Source of the DNA: Elgaria multicarinata webbii
Taxonomy: Eukaryota > Chordata > Lepidosauria > Squamata > Anguidae
Reading direction: 5' to 3'
Assembly (NCBI RefSeq): GCF_023053635.1
Contig: NC_086192.1
Coordinates: forward strand, 11,147,001-11,211,000
DNA: 64,000 nucleotides
The position numbers and the translations under genes were made by a program. A model generated the notes under the pieces. The model had not been told where the DNA came from. It saw only the letters and a list, made by a program, of their open reading frames with translations, and ran no database searches. Of the stretch, positions 1 through 9,773 are shown piece by piece (position 1 is the first letter of the stretch; each line of letters starts with the position of its first letter).

Positions 1-49
1 CAAATATCAGTGATCATCCAGTCTAAAGAAACAAGGAAAGAGATAAAGG

Positions 50-55
50 TTTATT
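50..55 (-). terminator. GEMIN4 polyadenylation signal
   Basis: AATAAA on the minus strand, about 165 bp past the GEMIN4 stop. This makes a short 3' UTR of roughly 30-219. No better signal lies between it and the stop codon. Confidence 0.6.
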
Positions 56-219
56 ATAGATCTCCCAAATTTCCCACTGATGGTCTCGGTCCAGTCCTCT
101 TTGGCCAACTGGTTTTAGCCCTGTGCCCCTAAACAAACAAGGGACCCTTGGCTTCAGCAAACACCGGTCGAGAGTCAATATCGAACCCTGCTCCCTTGGT
201 TGTCCACCGAGGCCGACCG

Positions 220-3200
220 TCACAGCTTGCGGAGCTTCTGCAAGAGCATGGTGCGGAGTTCCTTGTTCGTGACGTTTTCCGCGATGGATTCCAAGAAGTG
301 CCTCTCGTTGGCCTTCCGCAAGGCGCTGCCGAGGGACTCGTCGGCGTCGTAGAGCATCTCGTACTGCGAGAGGATCTCCAAGGAGAGGAGCAGGAGGGGC
401 TCGTTGGTGCTGTCGTCCGGCAACATGGCCGCCACATGGAGGGTGTGGCAGAACAGCTGGATGTCAACGAAGGACAGCTCCCGCGTCACGTTTTTCTCTT
501 CCACCGAGTGCCATTGGCCGCGGGCAATGCTCTTGACCGAGCCCAGCAAGTCAGACAAGCTAAGGCAGTAGAGCCGCGCCACGTGCTTCCAGGCTTCCGC
601 CGGAAGCCAAGATGCGCCGCTGGAACCACACAGGAACTGGAAGCCCCTCAGCAGGAGCACGGAGAACTGGAGGTGGTAGGCGAAAGGCCGGAAGTTCAAC
701 AGAGGCAGGTACTGGACGTACTCGAGGGAGTAAGGGACGTGGAGGACCTCTCGTTCCAAGAGGCTTTTGATCACATGGACGAGTCTCCTCCACTCGCTTT
801 GGCTGCACCATGGGAAGACCTGGACAAGGGCTACCAAAAAACCCTTGCTAAAGAGGTTGACTTCTTCAGGGTTGTCTACGTTGACCACAAGAACCACCAG
901 CATCTGCTCTCTCAAGGACGTGGAGACACAGCAACATTCCATCCACGCCAAAAGCCCACTGCCTGCCCCGTAATTCAGGAGCGGACGGGACGTCCACTCC
1001 TCTTCTGGAAGCTTGGAGACCTCAAAGAGAGTAGCCGGGACCTCGTTCTTGAAGTGTTCCCCGTAGATGTTCTTCAGGCGGAGGCTGACAGTCCAATCTA
1101 AAGCTCTCGCTTTCTTGTGCAGCCAAGACACGGACTGGTTCCACAGCTCGGGAGACAAGGAGTCCTTCTGGGCCAAAAGCGCGTCGCACAGCTGCGCCAG
1201 GTCGCTCGCCACCAAGTCTTTGGTCTCGAGGGAATAGCTGTGCCGGCCTTGCGGCTCGTGCCAATATTGTGTGAACCTGTCCAGGATCTTGCAGAGGGAC
1301 AAGATGAGTGGGAACGGGTGGCAGGTGTCGACCCAGCTCAGTTCGGAAGGCACCTTCAAGGTCTTGTCGAGGATCTGCAAGGACAGTTCGAGCCGAGGAG
1401 AGTCCGACGCCAGAAAAGGAAGGACGAGGTGCTGAGTCACCTCTGCCGGAGACAGGAAAGGGCTGGTTCCGCTCGGTTGCATGAGATAAACTAAGAACTC
1501 TAAGAACTGCTCTTTCTCCTTAACAGAGGAGAGTCGGTCCCAGACGGTCTCTTTCAAGCATCCTAGGAGCAGGCCGATGGATGTGTTTGGAGAGTCACGA
1601 TAGTCTCGGATGTTCAGGGCTGGGAAGGAACAGAGGATCTCCGCCAGGAACTGGTGTGTTCCCAAGTTGGCCACAGCCAGGTTGCTTATTTTCTTGATGG
1701 TTGCCTCCGGGTTGAGTAGCACCAACCGGGACACTGAGGCCACGGCTCTCTTGAAGCCTTCGCCAGAGGCGCTCTGGATGATCTGGTTAAAGGCGATGTT
1801 GAGTTCTTCCTGGAACCCTTCTGAGAACATCGGTAATGTCCCCGAAAGGCCCTGCCTGCCCCAAGTCATCAGGACCCCTGAAATCACTTTGTTTTTATCC
1901 GCCAAAGAGATCTCCGTGTAACACTCAAGTATGATTTTGGCTACCTCTCCTTGCTGCTCCCGACTTTCAGCAACGTCAGCAGAACGGCTAACTGCCACCG
2001 TTGTCTCTAGCAATTTCAAGACCAGCTCCGGTTCCTGGAAGAGTTGTTTGTTCTTCATGAGGCAAGCAACCCAATCTTTGGTGAATGCCCAGTTCTTCTC
2101 GGCAGCAAAAATGGAACACATGTCCTCATGTCGGTCCATCTTCTTCTCGATGATCGCCATGGCCACTGATGCTGCAAGATCACTGTCTGAGCTCTTGCGA
2201 CATGGCCCGGGGTCGATCTTCTTCAATAAGTCTGTGATGAGCTCGCCCAACTCCGACATGACCTGTACCTTTTCCTTGTCGACATCTTCTGACTTGGCAC
2301 AGATTGTCAACTTCTTCTCCAGTGATGCCAAGCAGTCAAGAAGCCGGTAGCTTTCATAGCAGATCTGCTGAGGATCATTCAACAGGTCCTGGAGTTCTTG
2401 AGACCACACCTCCAGCAAGGTACGGAGGAAGCCTAAGTTGACGAGCAACGATTCATCGGACAGCTTGGCTGTTCTGAGCAAGCTCACACTCCTCTCAGCC
2501 TCCTTCACTTTCTCGTCCAGCCCTCTGTTGTTATATCGGTTCTCGCAGTCATTACTCCAGAGGATTACCACCGAGGAGATCTTCTCCAAGTAAACCTGGG
2601 CAGGTAGCAATTCTATCTCGCACTCAGCTGTGATCAACATGGATAGCACATCCATCAGGTTGGCGAGAGCGGAACACTTCATCCTGGCTGGAACGATGCT
2701 TTCTTTGATCAGTTTCAACCCCTCCATCAAGATCGGGAGGACACCAGGGGCCAAGGAGGCATCCGACGAAGCAGGGGTATCGCTCTTGAATCTCTTCGGA
2801 GCTTGGCCCATTTCGTCGGACTCCTGGAGATGCTGATGGGATACCGTGCGGAATAACAAAGTCAACCTGTCCTCTTGGCCTTCCTTGTGTTTCAATATCT
2901 CCCACCAGACGTCGAGGAAGAAAGACACGTCCACCGGAGATGTCTCCTTGGCCACGTACTCAACAAAGGTCTCCAACTCCCTCCGGCAAATATGCTCCGG
3001 CAGCACCAAGAGCAGCTGGGTAAAAAGCCGGGGTGCATTCACCGCCTTGAAGAGCTCAAAAAGGACAGTGTGGTTGATTTCGGGGATCATGTTGCTCACC
3101 GAGAAGAAGACATCGTCCTTCCACCGCTGGTTCACGGAATCAGCAGGTGACGAAGCACCGGAGAGAAGGATCTTTGACCAAAGGATAACGGCCGCTTTTT

Positions 3201-3395
3201 TCTTCCAGGCATTGGCTTGGGGTGGGTAAGTTGAGTAGGACGCGCAGATCTCCTGCAGGGACTCCAAAATGGGTTTCCCCACCAGGGGCCAGTCAGATTT
3301 GGCCAACTCCGACAATGGCTTGGGATGACAGAGCCGGGACGCCAGCAGGAAACCCCCGTGCAGGATGGTCACTTCTCCGCAGATGGTCACCGGTC
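220..3395 (-). CDS. GEMIN4: GEMIN4 coding exon 2 (nearly the whole protein)
   Basis: This is a 3176-nt exon without interruption. Its acceptor is TTGTTCCAACAG, ending at 3396, and its stop TGA is at 220-222. It carries residues 4 to 1061 of Gemin4. The open frame continues a few codons upstream into the intron, so a naive ORF call would start too early. Confidence 0.97.
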
Positions 3396-5954
3396 CTGTT
3401 GGAACAAAGACACCCACACTGAACACAACAGGAGGCGCTTAAACCTGGACAGCCCTGTAGTGTCTATTCCAGGGATGCAGTCATGAAGTCTCAGGAGAAG
3501 GATTTCAAACTTTTGGAATGGGGAAAAAACTGAACAAACTCTGGGAAAACATAAGGAACATAACACTTTGAAAATGGTTTGAAAACTGTATATCACTGGT
3601 TCTCAACCTTTTTGGCTCCATTCCCCCCTTCCACCATTGTTCAGAATATAATTCCCCCCTTCCCGAGATAGTCTAACTCAAAAGGTGCATTCCAAATAAT
3701 ATGCATATAATATTGAAAAACCTTTTATTTTTTTCGGTATTAGTCCCATTTAAAGGGGCAACGCAAAGCACGGCCCCTTTTACATTCTCAGCTCCCATAC
3801 TTTGCGTTGCCCCTTTAAATGGGAAGCTCAAAACTTCTAGGATTGCGAGGGAGGGAGGGAAAAGAGAGCAAAGGCCTGGCTTTTGCAGACAACATGACAC
3901 TTTTCTGGGACGTTTTTAATAACATAATCTACAGGACATCATACTTTGCTGAATAGTGGTCCCAATTCCCCCCCTGGAACCCTGAATTCCCCCACCCCCT
4001 GTTGAGAACCCATGCTTTATATGGAATGTGTCCTGGGCCCGAACAGTTGTCAAAACCATTATAAACCGTTATAAAACAGTAGTGTTGATCCTATCCCGAA
4101 GAGCCCTGCTGGATCAGACCGAGGGTCCAACTAGTCTAGCACTGTTCACACAGTGGCCAACCAGCTGTTGAACAGGGACCCGCAAGCTGGACACGGTGCA
4201 ACAGCACTCTCCCACCCATGTTCCCCAGCAACTGGTGCACACAGGCTTACTGCGTCAGATACTGGAGGTAGCACGTAGCCATCACGACTAGAAGCCATTG
4301 CTAGCCTTCTCCTTCAGGTTGAGGAAAAGGGGGCAGGCCCACAGGGAGACGCGGGGCCATTTGGGGAACCCTGAAGCGCCGGATTGGGGCCCCAGGAGGG
4401 CCTGAGCTCCTGCAGAGTGATTTTGAAAGGCAACAGGTTTTGTTTTTAAATGCAGCACACCTTCAACGCCTCTGAACATGTGCCAAGTGCTTCTCCCGTT
4501 AGGGAGCCACCATTTCTTCAAGGAAATAGAGGCCGGGTGAGTAATATCGTAAAACTCAACATTTGCTTAGCACTTCCTTGCTTTCAAAGCTCTTCATGAG
4601 CATTATCTAGTTGCAGTTCTTACAACAACCCTGCAAAGTAGGTTCAGTATCGCCCAGACTGCAGATGGGGCAACTGAGGCCTGGATGTAACAGCTTACCT
4701 AAGGGGGTTCATGGCATTGATGAGAGTCGAACCGGGGGCTTCCCGATTCTCAGCTCAATCTCTTCCAGTGCAGTTCTATGTATGTCTACTCTGAAGTAAG
4801 CCCCACTAAGGCCAATGGCAATTACTCCCAGTTAAGTTGGTATAGGACTGCAGCCGTGACCACTAAACTCACACAGATACAGGGACTGAAAGTTCCCCAG
4901 TGAAGTTGGGCCTACTTAGAGTAGACTCATTGAAATCAACACGAGTTGAGTAAGCAATGACACTCTTACATCCCATTAAGTTTGCTAGGTCTACTTTGAG
5001 TGGGTCGATTTTCATGGACCTACCTTAGAGCAAACCTTCTCCAACCTGTTGTCTTGGTGGGGGAGCGGTGTGTGTTGGACTCCAACTTTCAGCATCCACT
5101 AGCCGGGAATACTGGGAACTGTAGTCCAACATGCCAGAACGCTGCCTTGGCGAAAGCCTTCCCCAAACCCGGCGCCCTTGGAGTGTCTTTACAACTCCCA
5201 ACGCCCAGTGGGTGTGCAGTGCACTCCAACTCCCATCATCCCCCATTCAGGGGATGCTAGGGATTAAAGTCCAACGCACCGAGAATACAATACAGCAAAC
5301 CTTCACCACACTCGGCGTCCCCTGGATGGCTTAGACTTCCACTCCCACTGCCCTCTCGTGGAGGTGCGTCGCACTCCAACTCCCATCATCCCCCAGCCAG
5401 GGGATGCTAGGGATTAAAGTCCACCGCACCGAGAATACAACACAGCAAGCCTTCACCAAACGTGGCGTCCCCTGGGTGGCTTAGACCTCCACTCCCACTG
5501 CCCTCTCGTGGAGGTGCGTCGCACTCCAATTCCCATCATCCCCCAGCCAGGGGATGCTAGGGATTATAGTCCACCGCACCGAGAATACAATACAGCAAGC
5601 TTTCCCCAAACCCGGCGCCCTTGGAGTGTCTTTACAACTCCCAACGCCCAGTGGGTGTGTGGTGCACTCCAACTCCCATCATCCCCCAGCCAGGGGATGC
5701 TAGGGATTAAAGTCCACCGCACCGAGAATACACTACAGCAAACCTTCACCACACTCGGCGTCCCCTGGGTGGCTTAGACTTCCACTCCCACTGCCCTCTC
5801 GCGGGGGGGGGGGGTGCGTCGCACTCCAACTCCCATCACCCCCTGGGATGCTGGGAGTTGGAGTGCGACGCACCCCACCCCCCGGGGGGGGGGAAGAAAA
5901 AACGCGGGAGGCAGACGCGCCCAACGGCGCCAGGCCCTACCCACCGAAGTCCAT
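220..5954 (-). CDS. GEMIN4: GEMIN4, gem-associated protein 4 (two coding exons)
   Basis: Gemin4 is a subunit of the SMN complex, which loads Sm proteins onto spliceosomal snRNAs in the cytoplasm and is also found in nuclear gems. The coding parts are a 10-nt first exon (5945-5954) and one very large exon (220-3395), giving 1061 residues; the human protein is about 1058. The protein reads as all-helical, without catalytic motifs. Family-diagnostic stretches are the N-terminal TILHGGFLLA, the AWKKKA segment, FFSVSNMIPEINHT, AFFLDVWWEILKHK-like text, GSGLLAWMECCCVS and the C-terminal LLQKLRKL. The start is chosen because ATG-GAC-TTC-G followed by GTGGGT joins in frame to the acceptor at 3396-3397, giving MDFGPVTIC, close to human MDLGPLNIC. 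The ATG context is GCCATGG. The two-exon structure matches the human gene. Family assignment is from memory of the human sequence; exon 1 placement is inference from splice signals. Confidence 0.97.
3594..4014. mobile_element. hAT-type non-autonomous DNA transposon
   Basis: The left end reads CACTGGTTCTCAAC and the right end, read inward, CATGGGTTCTCAAC, the terminal repeat style of hAT elements (canonical CAGTGGTTCTCAAC). The flanks CTGTATAT and CTTTATAT are an 8-bp target duplication with one mismatch, as hAT insertion predicts. The interior holds a perfect 24-bp inverted repeat (3745-3768 and 3800-3823). No transposase frame is present. Confidence 0.8.
4098..4315 (-). mobile_element. CR1/L3-lineage LINE 3' end
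   Basis: On the plus strand it reads from 'gaagagccctgctggatcaga' style text to the GGTAGCAC...CATCACGACTAGAAGCC segment. The same module recurs on either strand at about ten sites here. One copy (55746-56000) retains the C-terminal LINE ORF2 peptide, which fixes the sense direction as minus for this copy. Confidence 0.7.
4560..4770 (+). mobile_element. MIR-like CORE-SINE remnant
   Basis: It contains ACAACCCTGCAAAGTAGG, then CAGATGGGGCAACTGAGGC, then a GAGTCGAACC-like stretch, in the order of the MIR/CORE-SINE consensus. The copy is old and diverged. Confidence 0.55.
4775..5000. repeat. Short squamate interspersed repeat ('ctactcagaagtaagtcccattgag' type)
   Basis: Two diverged copies of a short module with CTACTCTGAAGTAAGCCCCA and GGTATAGGACTGCAGCC. 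Copies also occur near 39680, 54380-54540 and 62850. The family is common in lizard genomes (from memory); the class is unknown to me. Confidence 0.5.
5060..5875. repeat. Minisatellite of about 150-bp units in GEMIN4 intron 1
   Basis: The marker GGGATGCTAGGGATTA recurs at 5251, 5401, 5551 and 5694, spacing 150, 150 and 143 bp, with degenerate units on either side. Each unit contains CCAACTCCCATCATCCCCC, the body of a palindromic squamate MITE, so the array probably grew from one such insertion (inference). Confidence 0.85.
5811..5876. repeat. Perfect 25-bp inverted repeat (cruciform-capable)
   Basis: Arms 5811-5835 and 5852-5876 are exact reverse complements around a 16-bp loop, and G and C runs flank the arms. 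It lies in GEMIN4 intron 1, about 70 bp past the exon 1 donor, at the edge of the CpG island and at the end of the minisatellite. Confidence 0.9.
5945..5954 (-). CDS. GEMIN4: GEMIN4 coding exon 1 (10 nt)
   Basis: The exon reads ATG GAC TTC G and is followed by the donor GTGGGT (5944 downward). Its last G completes a GGA glycine codon with the GA at the start of exon 2. It lies inside a CpG island, as expected for a first exon. The resulting N-terminus M-D-F-G-P closely matches the mammalian M-D-L-G-P start. Confidence 0.88.
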
Positions 5955-6000
5955 GGCTGCTGGGCTGCCTCCTCCTAGCCCGGCTCCTGCAGGCGAGGGG

Positions 6001-6396
6001 ATGGAGGCGGCATGGCCGGGCCCGGGGCTCCTGCTGCTGCTGCTGGGGCTGCTGTTCCTCCGTCCGCCCGCGCCCGGCTGCTCGGCGGCGGCCCGGCTAC
6101 CAAGGGCTGCGTCGGCGGAGGCCATTGTGCGCTCAGGGCGCACGGCACAGGCGCGCTTGGGGAGCCAGGGCGCACGGCGCAGCAACGGCGGCGGCGCTTT
6201 CCATGCGGCCGGCGGCTCCGGCTCCGGCTCCTCCTCCTCCTGCTGCTGCTCTCCCTCCGGCTCCGGCTCCGGCCCAGCCAGCGAGACGGGGCTGCACAAG
6301 GCCAAGCACCGCCGCAAGAGCTACCTCTGCCGGCTCCTGCGGGACACTGCGCGGGGGCGCCGAGCCGCGCGGCTGCCCGTCTACACTTGCTGGTAA
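6001..6396 (+). CDS. Candidate small secreted peptide precursor, divergent from GEMIN4 (tentative)
   Basis: I do not recognise this frame. From the ATG at 6001 (context GGGATGG) it encodes 131 residues. The N-terminus looks like a signal peptide: MEAAWPGPG, then a leucine-rich core LLLLLLGLLFL, then RPPAPGCSA. The middle is low-complexity Gly/Ser/Cys (about residues 70-95). The C-terminus is strongly basic: a KHRRKS dibasic-type site, then YLCRLL, then LPVYTCW before the stop, so two cysteines could form a loop of about 20 residues. An in-frame ATG at 5953 would add 16 residues and overlap the GEMIN4 start codon on the other strand. Against it: every frame is open across this CpG island and the leucine and cysteine runs come from CTG/TGC repeats. 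A possible splice donor (CTG|GTAACG) overlaps the stop, so it might instead be a first exon. Confidence 0.25.
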   Translation: MEAAWPGPGLLLLLLGLLFLRPPAPGCSAAARLPRAASAEAIVRSGRTAQARLGSQGARRSNGGGAFHAAGGSGSGSSSSCCCSPSGSGSGPASETGLHKAKHRRKSYLCRLLRDTARGRRAARLPVYTCW

Positions 6397-6474
6397 CGCG
6401 CGCTTGCTTCCACCCGCCGGGGGCTTTGCAGCACCACGGGGAGGGGCGGCCAACCCTTTACTCCGGGGTAAACG

Positions 6475-6869
6475 TAGGGTGACCCTACGGAAAGGAGGAC
6501 CGGGCTCCTGTATCGTTAACAGCTGCATAGAAAAGGGAATTTCAGCAGGGGGCATTTATTTATTATTTATTTTATTTATTTATTACATTTTTATACCGCC
6601 CAATAGCCGAAGCTCTCTGGGCGGTTCACAAAAATTAATTTTTATGCCTGCAGCACCTGGTGAAATCCCCTCTTCATCACAACAGTTAAAGCCGACAGGA
6701 GCTATACCAGAGTGACCAGATTTAAAAGAGGGAAGCTTTAACTGGTGTGATGAAGAGGAAATTTCATCAGGTTCTCCATATCTACAAATGACACCTGCTG
6801 AAATTCCCTTTTCAATACAACTGTTAAAAGATACAGGAGCCCTGTCCTCCTTTTCATAGGGCCGCTCTA
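6475..6869. mobile_element. Palindromic MITE with a nested L2 tail
   Basis: The left end is TAGGGTGACCCTACGGAAAG and the right end, read inward, TAGAGCGGCCCTATGAAAAG. The similarity of the ends continues through GGAGGACAGGGCTCCTGTAT. The interior has a second internal symmetry (TGATGAAGAGG). An L2 LINE tail interrupts the left half at about 6556-6640. I know this repeat from squamate genomes but not its superfamily. Confidence 0.65.
6556..6640 (-). mobile_element. L2 LINE 3' tail (nested)
   Basis: It reads ATTTATTTATTA then TTATACCGCCC and CCGAAGCTCTCTGGGCGG, the reverse complement of the squamate L2 3' end seen intact at 15280-15568. The copy is short and truncated at its 5' end, as usual for LINEs. 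Confidence 0.7.
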
Positions 6870-6929
6870 GGTAAATGCCAATGAGGGGTTGGAGATGGAT
6901 GCCGCTGCGCGTGGTTTACTCGCAAACCA

Positions 6930-7260
6930 GGGGAGGCCGAGGTGTGCTTCTCCCCCATCAACGTTGGTTTGGGACTACAAGCCCCATCATCCTGGCTGGG
7001 CCTGATGGGCTTTGCAGGCTGGATGGGCCTGTGCGTAAGGTGCCACCCCATCGAATCCACGGAAGGTGGCCGGGGATGCTGGGAAGTGTAGTCCAAAACG
7101 CCTGGAGGGCCCCAGGGTGGGGAAAGGCTGGTCATCATGCTGGGATGGCTGAGCAAGTCACTTAAAGGGTGAGCAGCGCTCGCCTACCTCACAAGGGTGT
7201 CGTGAGGACCGCCAGCCAATGTACACGGCGCAGTGTGAGGCCTCGAAAGCGCAATAAACA
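6930..7260. repeat. hAT-type palindromic MITE remnant followed by a MIR-like fragment
   Basis: GGGACTACAAGCCCCATCAT is answered later by TGCTGGGAAGTGTAGTCC and CTGGAGGGCCCC, the two halves of the squamate palindromic MITE (about 6940-7135). About 7165-7260 resembles the reverse complement of a MIR/CORE-SINE (TACCTCACAAGGGTGTCGTGA). Confidence 0.5.
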
Positions 7261-7297
7261 TGCCGCACTTATTACAGCCAAATTATGAAGCCCCCAT

Positions 7298-7319
7298 GAT
7301 GATGATGATGATGATGATT
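7298..7319. repeat. (ATG)n microsatellite
   Basis: Seven tandem GAT/ATG units. Confidence 0.85.
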
Positions 7320-7900
7320 AGGGCAGTGCACTAAATCCGCCTCCTTTTCTTCCTTCTCCGCCGTTTTGTTTGACACCCTCCCGTAGGGACAGCCATTATA
7401 AGCACGACACCCGCCTCATCTCCCGCCGGTCCCTTTGCACGGGGCAGAAGGAGGGGGCGCTCATGACGACATGCCACAGGTTGAGCCTGAAGAAGCCCCT
7501 GCCGTGGGCCAACAAATGAAGCCCACGAGGGAACGGAGTTCCACAGCCGGTACAAGCAGCCGACAGCACCATGGACCGATCGGGAGGTCTGCAGCAAGCG
7601 GAAAGGGATGCCGTGAAGTCCGGCGGGGAACGGCGAGCGACGCCCAATGACATCCACACCCCGCCTGTACATCTGCCGGAGCGGCCCTCTTGTTCCGGCC
7701 GGGTCTAAAGCAATAAAGCACGCATCCAGAAACTCTTGGGCGTCGAGCGTCCAAACTTGCAGGCCTCTCTCCGAGTTTGTAAACTGGGAAGCTGGGTATT
7801 TGGCGTCGTCTGGTGGTACAGCCCCAGTTAGTGTGGGGCTGTACCACTGCTGGGAAGGGGCCGTGGCAGAAGTTGTGTCCAAATGCTCTAGAGCAAGGGC
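7320..7900. other. Intergenic stretch, probably old LINE-derived
   Basis: I see no coding signal here. A segment around 7520-7650 (GGAGTTCCACAGCCGG and following) resembles text found in LINE-derived 3' sequences elsewhere in squamates, but it is too diverged to assign with confidence. Confidence 0.3.
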
Positions 7901-8035
7901 AGGCAGAAAGTAAAACGTCTGGTTGTTTTGGACTTCCGCCTCCCAGGGTTACAGGGCCGATGGCTGAGCTGGCAAGGGCTTCTGGGAGTTGAAGTCCCCA
8001 AAATCTGGAGATCTACCTTCTGCCCAGCCCCATTT
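7900..8035. mobile_element. Palindromic MITE ('tctgggagttgaagtcc' family)
   Basis: The outer parts GGCAGAAAGT and CTACCTTCTGCC are inverted, and the inner GACTTCCGCCTCCCAG pairs with CTGGGAGTTGAAGTCC. The same family recurs at about 18610-18745. Confidence 0.55.
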
Positions 8036-8236
8036 TGTTTCGGAAGCGCCTCCTTTCAAAATGAACCGAGAAGGCAGAGAACGAGGTTTAGACCAGAGTG
8101 GGGCAACATTTGCGGTTGTCCAGCTGTTTTGCCCTGTGATTCCTATTGGCCCTGAGAAGCCCAGCCAATGGTAGAGAGGGATGTGCCCTACAGATGTTCC
8201 AACCTACATTGCCCACCCCTGCTTAGACCTTTCCAG

Positions 8237-8450
8237 ATGTGCTAATATTGGAAACTGCCTTTTACTGGCTCAGGATTATTCTCCCTCTAGCCCCACATTG
8301 CCAATTCTGTAGCAGCGCTTCACAATTTGGGGGCAGAGAAGGCTCAGCTTCCCCCGATCCATTTTTAAAAAACTGGAAATGGCAGAGTTCGAACTCAGGA
8401 CCTCCTTCCCGCAAAGCCGGGGCTCCGCCACTGAGCGATGGCCTCTCCCC
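8237..8450 (-). mobile_element. Sauria SINE, near full length, old
   Basis: Read on the minus strand, it begins GGGGAGAGGCCATCGCTCAG, with tRNA-like A-box and B-box text (GAGTTCGAACTC at about 8390), and ends with the ACTCAGTATAAGGCAG-type tail in diverged form. Sauria SINEs are known from squamates, so this is one of the main clues to the host. Confidence 0.75.
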
Positions 8451-8902
8451 AATTATGGGCTGCTAGATTTCTAAGTGCAGAGCATTCAGCAGCGAAGCAT
8501 TAAAAACAATTCCTCCAACTGTAGGCTGAAGTGGTACAGTCCCCACCCATGCCTCTACCACATGATTATCTGGGGGCAGTACTGTTCTCTTACGCTTTGC
8601 AAAGTGGCACACAGGGCACGCTGCTGAATGACCTTGTTGTCGCCAATCGCTCGGCTTTGAAGACTGTCCGCCCGGCTGTGGCACAGAGACTCTTGCTCCG
8701 TGTGCGAGATTTCCGTCTGCCTTTCTAGATCCGAGGGCAATGTGAGGCTGGTCCCATAAGGATTGAGAGAGGTTTCCTTTTCCTTTTATTGCCCCTTCTA
8801 AACTGCCTCCTGCCCCTTTTTAAGTACCAGTGGGAATTCACAAGCGGGTGTCTGGGGAAACGCTTTTATCCCCTGCTTTCAAAATGCCAGTTTGAAAGAG
8901 AA

Positions 8903-9715
8903 CCTATAGAATATTAGAGTTGGAAGGGGCCTATAAGGCCATCGAGTCCAACCCCCTGCTCAATGCAGGAATCCACACTTGACAGATGGTTGTCCAGCTG
9001 CCTCTTGAATGCCTCCGGAGAGCCCACAACCTCCCTAGGTAACTGGTTCCATTGTCGTACTGCTCTTACGGTCAGGAAGTTTTTCCTGGCTTTCTGTCAC
9101 TTGAGCCCATTATTCCGTGTCCTGCACTCTGGGAGGATGGAGAAGAGATCCTGGCTGTCCTCTGTGTGACAACCTTTCAAGGACTTGAAGAGTGCTATCA
9201 TGTCTCCCCTCAATCTTCTCTTCTCCAGGCTAAACATGCCCAGTTCTTTCCGTCTCTCCTCATAGAGCTTTGTTTCCAGACCCGCGATCATCCTGGTTGC
9301 CCTCCTCTGAACACGCTCCAGCTTGTCTGCGTCCTTCTTGAATTGTGGAGCCCAGAACTGGACTCAATACTCAAAATGAGGCCTAACCAGGGCTGAATAG
9401 AGAGGAACCAGTACCTCACGCGATTTGGAAGCTATACTTCTATGAATGCAGCCCAAAATAGCATTTGCCTTTCTTGCAGCCATATCGCACTGTTGGCTCC
9501 TATTCAGCTTGCGATCTACAACAATTCCAAGATCCTTCTCGATGGTAGTCTTGCTGAGCCAAGTATCCCCCATCTTGTAACTGTGCATTTGGTTTCTATT
9601 TCCTAGATGTAGAACTTGGCATTTATCCCTATTAAATTTCATTCTGTTGTTTTCAGCCCAGCGCTCCAGCCTATCAAGATCACTTTGAGGGTGGTTTCCG
9701 TCTTTCAGGATCCAC
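8903..9715 (-). mobile_element. CR1 LINE 3' end with reverse-transcriptase C-terminus
   Basis: On the minus strand, 9364-9642 encodes the end of CR1 ORF2 (MKFNRDKCQVLHLG, EKDLGIVVD, ANAILGCIHR, ALVRPHFEY). The usual 3' UTR follows, down to GGCCCCTTCCAACTCTAATA. It is 5'-truncated and the longest CR1 copy in the window. It sits just beyond the GLOD4 3' end. Confidence 0.92.
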
Positions 9716-9773
9716 CTTGCCTTGAAAGGCAGAAAAAAGCATGCGGAAGGGAGAAAGAAGGGTTCAAAGGTTC

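Larger units (their letters stand above)
3396..5944 (-). other. GEMIN4 intron 1
   Basis: The intron runs between the 10-nt coding exon 1 (donor GTGGGT) and exon 2 (acceptor CAACAG). It contains a hAT element, an L3-type LINE 3' end, a MIR-like SINE, a short squamate repeat and a 150-bp minisatellite, each listed separately. Nothing in it looks coding. The stretch 3427-3590 is unassigned single-copy-looking sequence. Confidence 0.85.
5900..6470. promoter_or_regulatory. CpG island and GEMIN4 promoter
   Basis: This stretch is very GC- and CpG-rich compared with both sides and contains the GEMIN4 first coding exon at its left end. Transcription of GEMIN4 runs leftward from it. All reading frames are open for long distances here because stop codons are rare in GC-rich DNA, so open frames alone carry little weight. 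I saw no TATA box. Confidence 0.7.

Noticed and set aside
6340-6396. Resemblance of the terminal VYTCW to melanin-concentrating hormone (VYRPCW)
   Set aside because: Only four residues agree and the loop is about twice as long. GEMIN4 is not an MCH locus in any genome I know. Treated as coincidence.
5858-6715. A 285-codon plus-strand frame and several minus-strand frames across the GEMIN4 CpG island
   Set aside because: All frames are open because stops are rare at this GC content. The 285-codon frame reads out into repeats (L2 tail and MITE). Only the frame with a signal-peptide-like start was kept, and only tentatively.
8380-8445. tRNA-like segment with GAGTTCGAACTC
   Set aside because: It continues into the body and tail of a Sauria SINE and has no complete cloverleaf. 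It is a SINE head, not a tRNA gene.
9364-9642. A 92-residue protein resembling reverse transcriptase
   Set aside because: It is the C-terminus of CR1 ORF2 in a 5'-truncated LINE copy, not a host gene.
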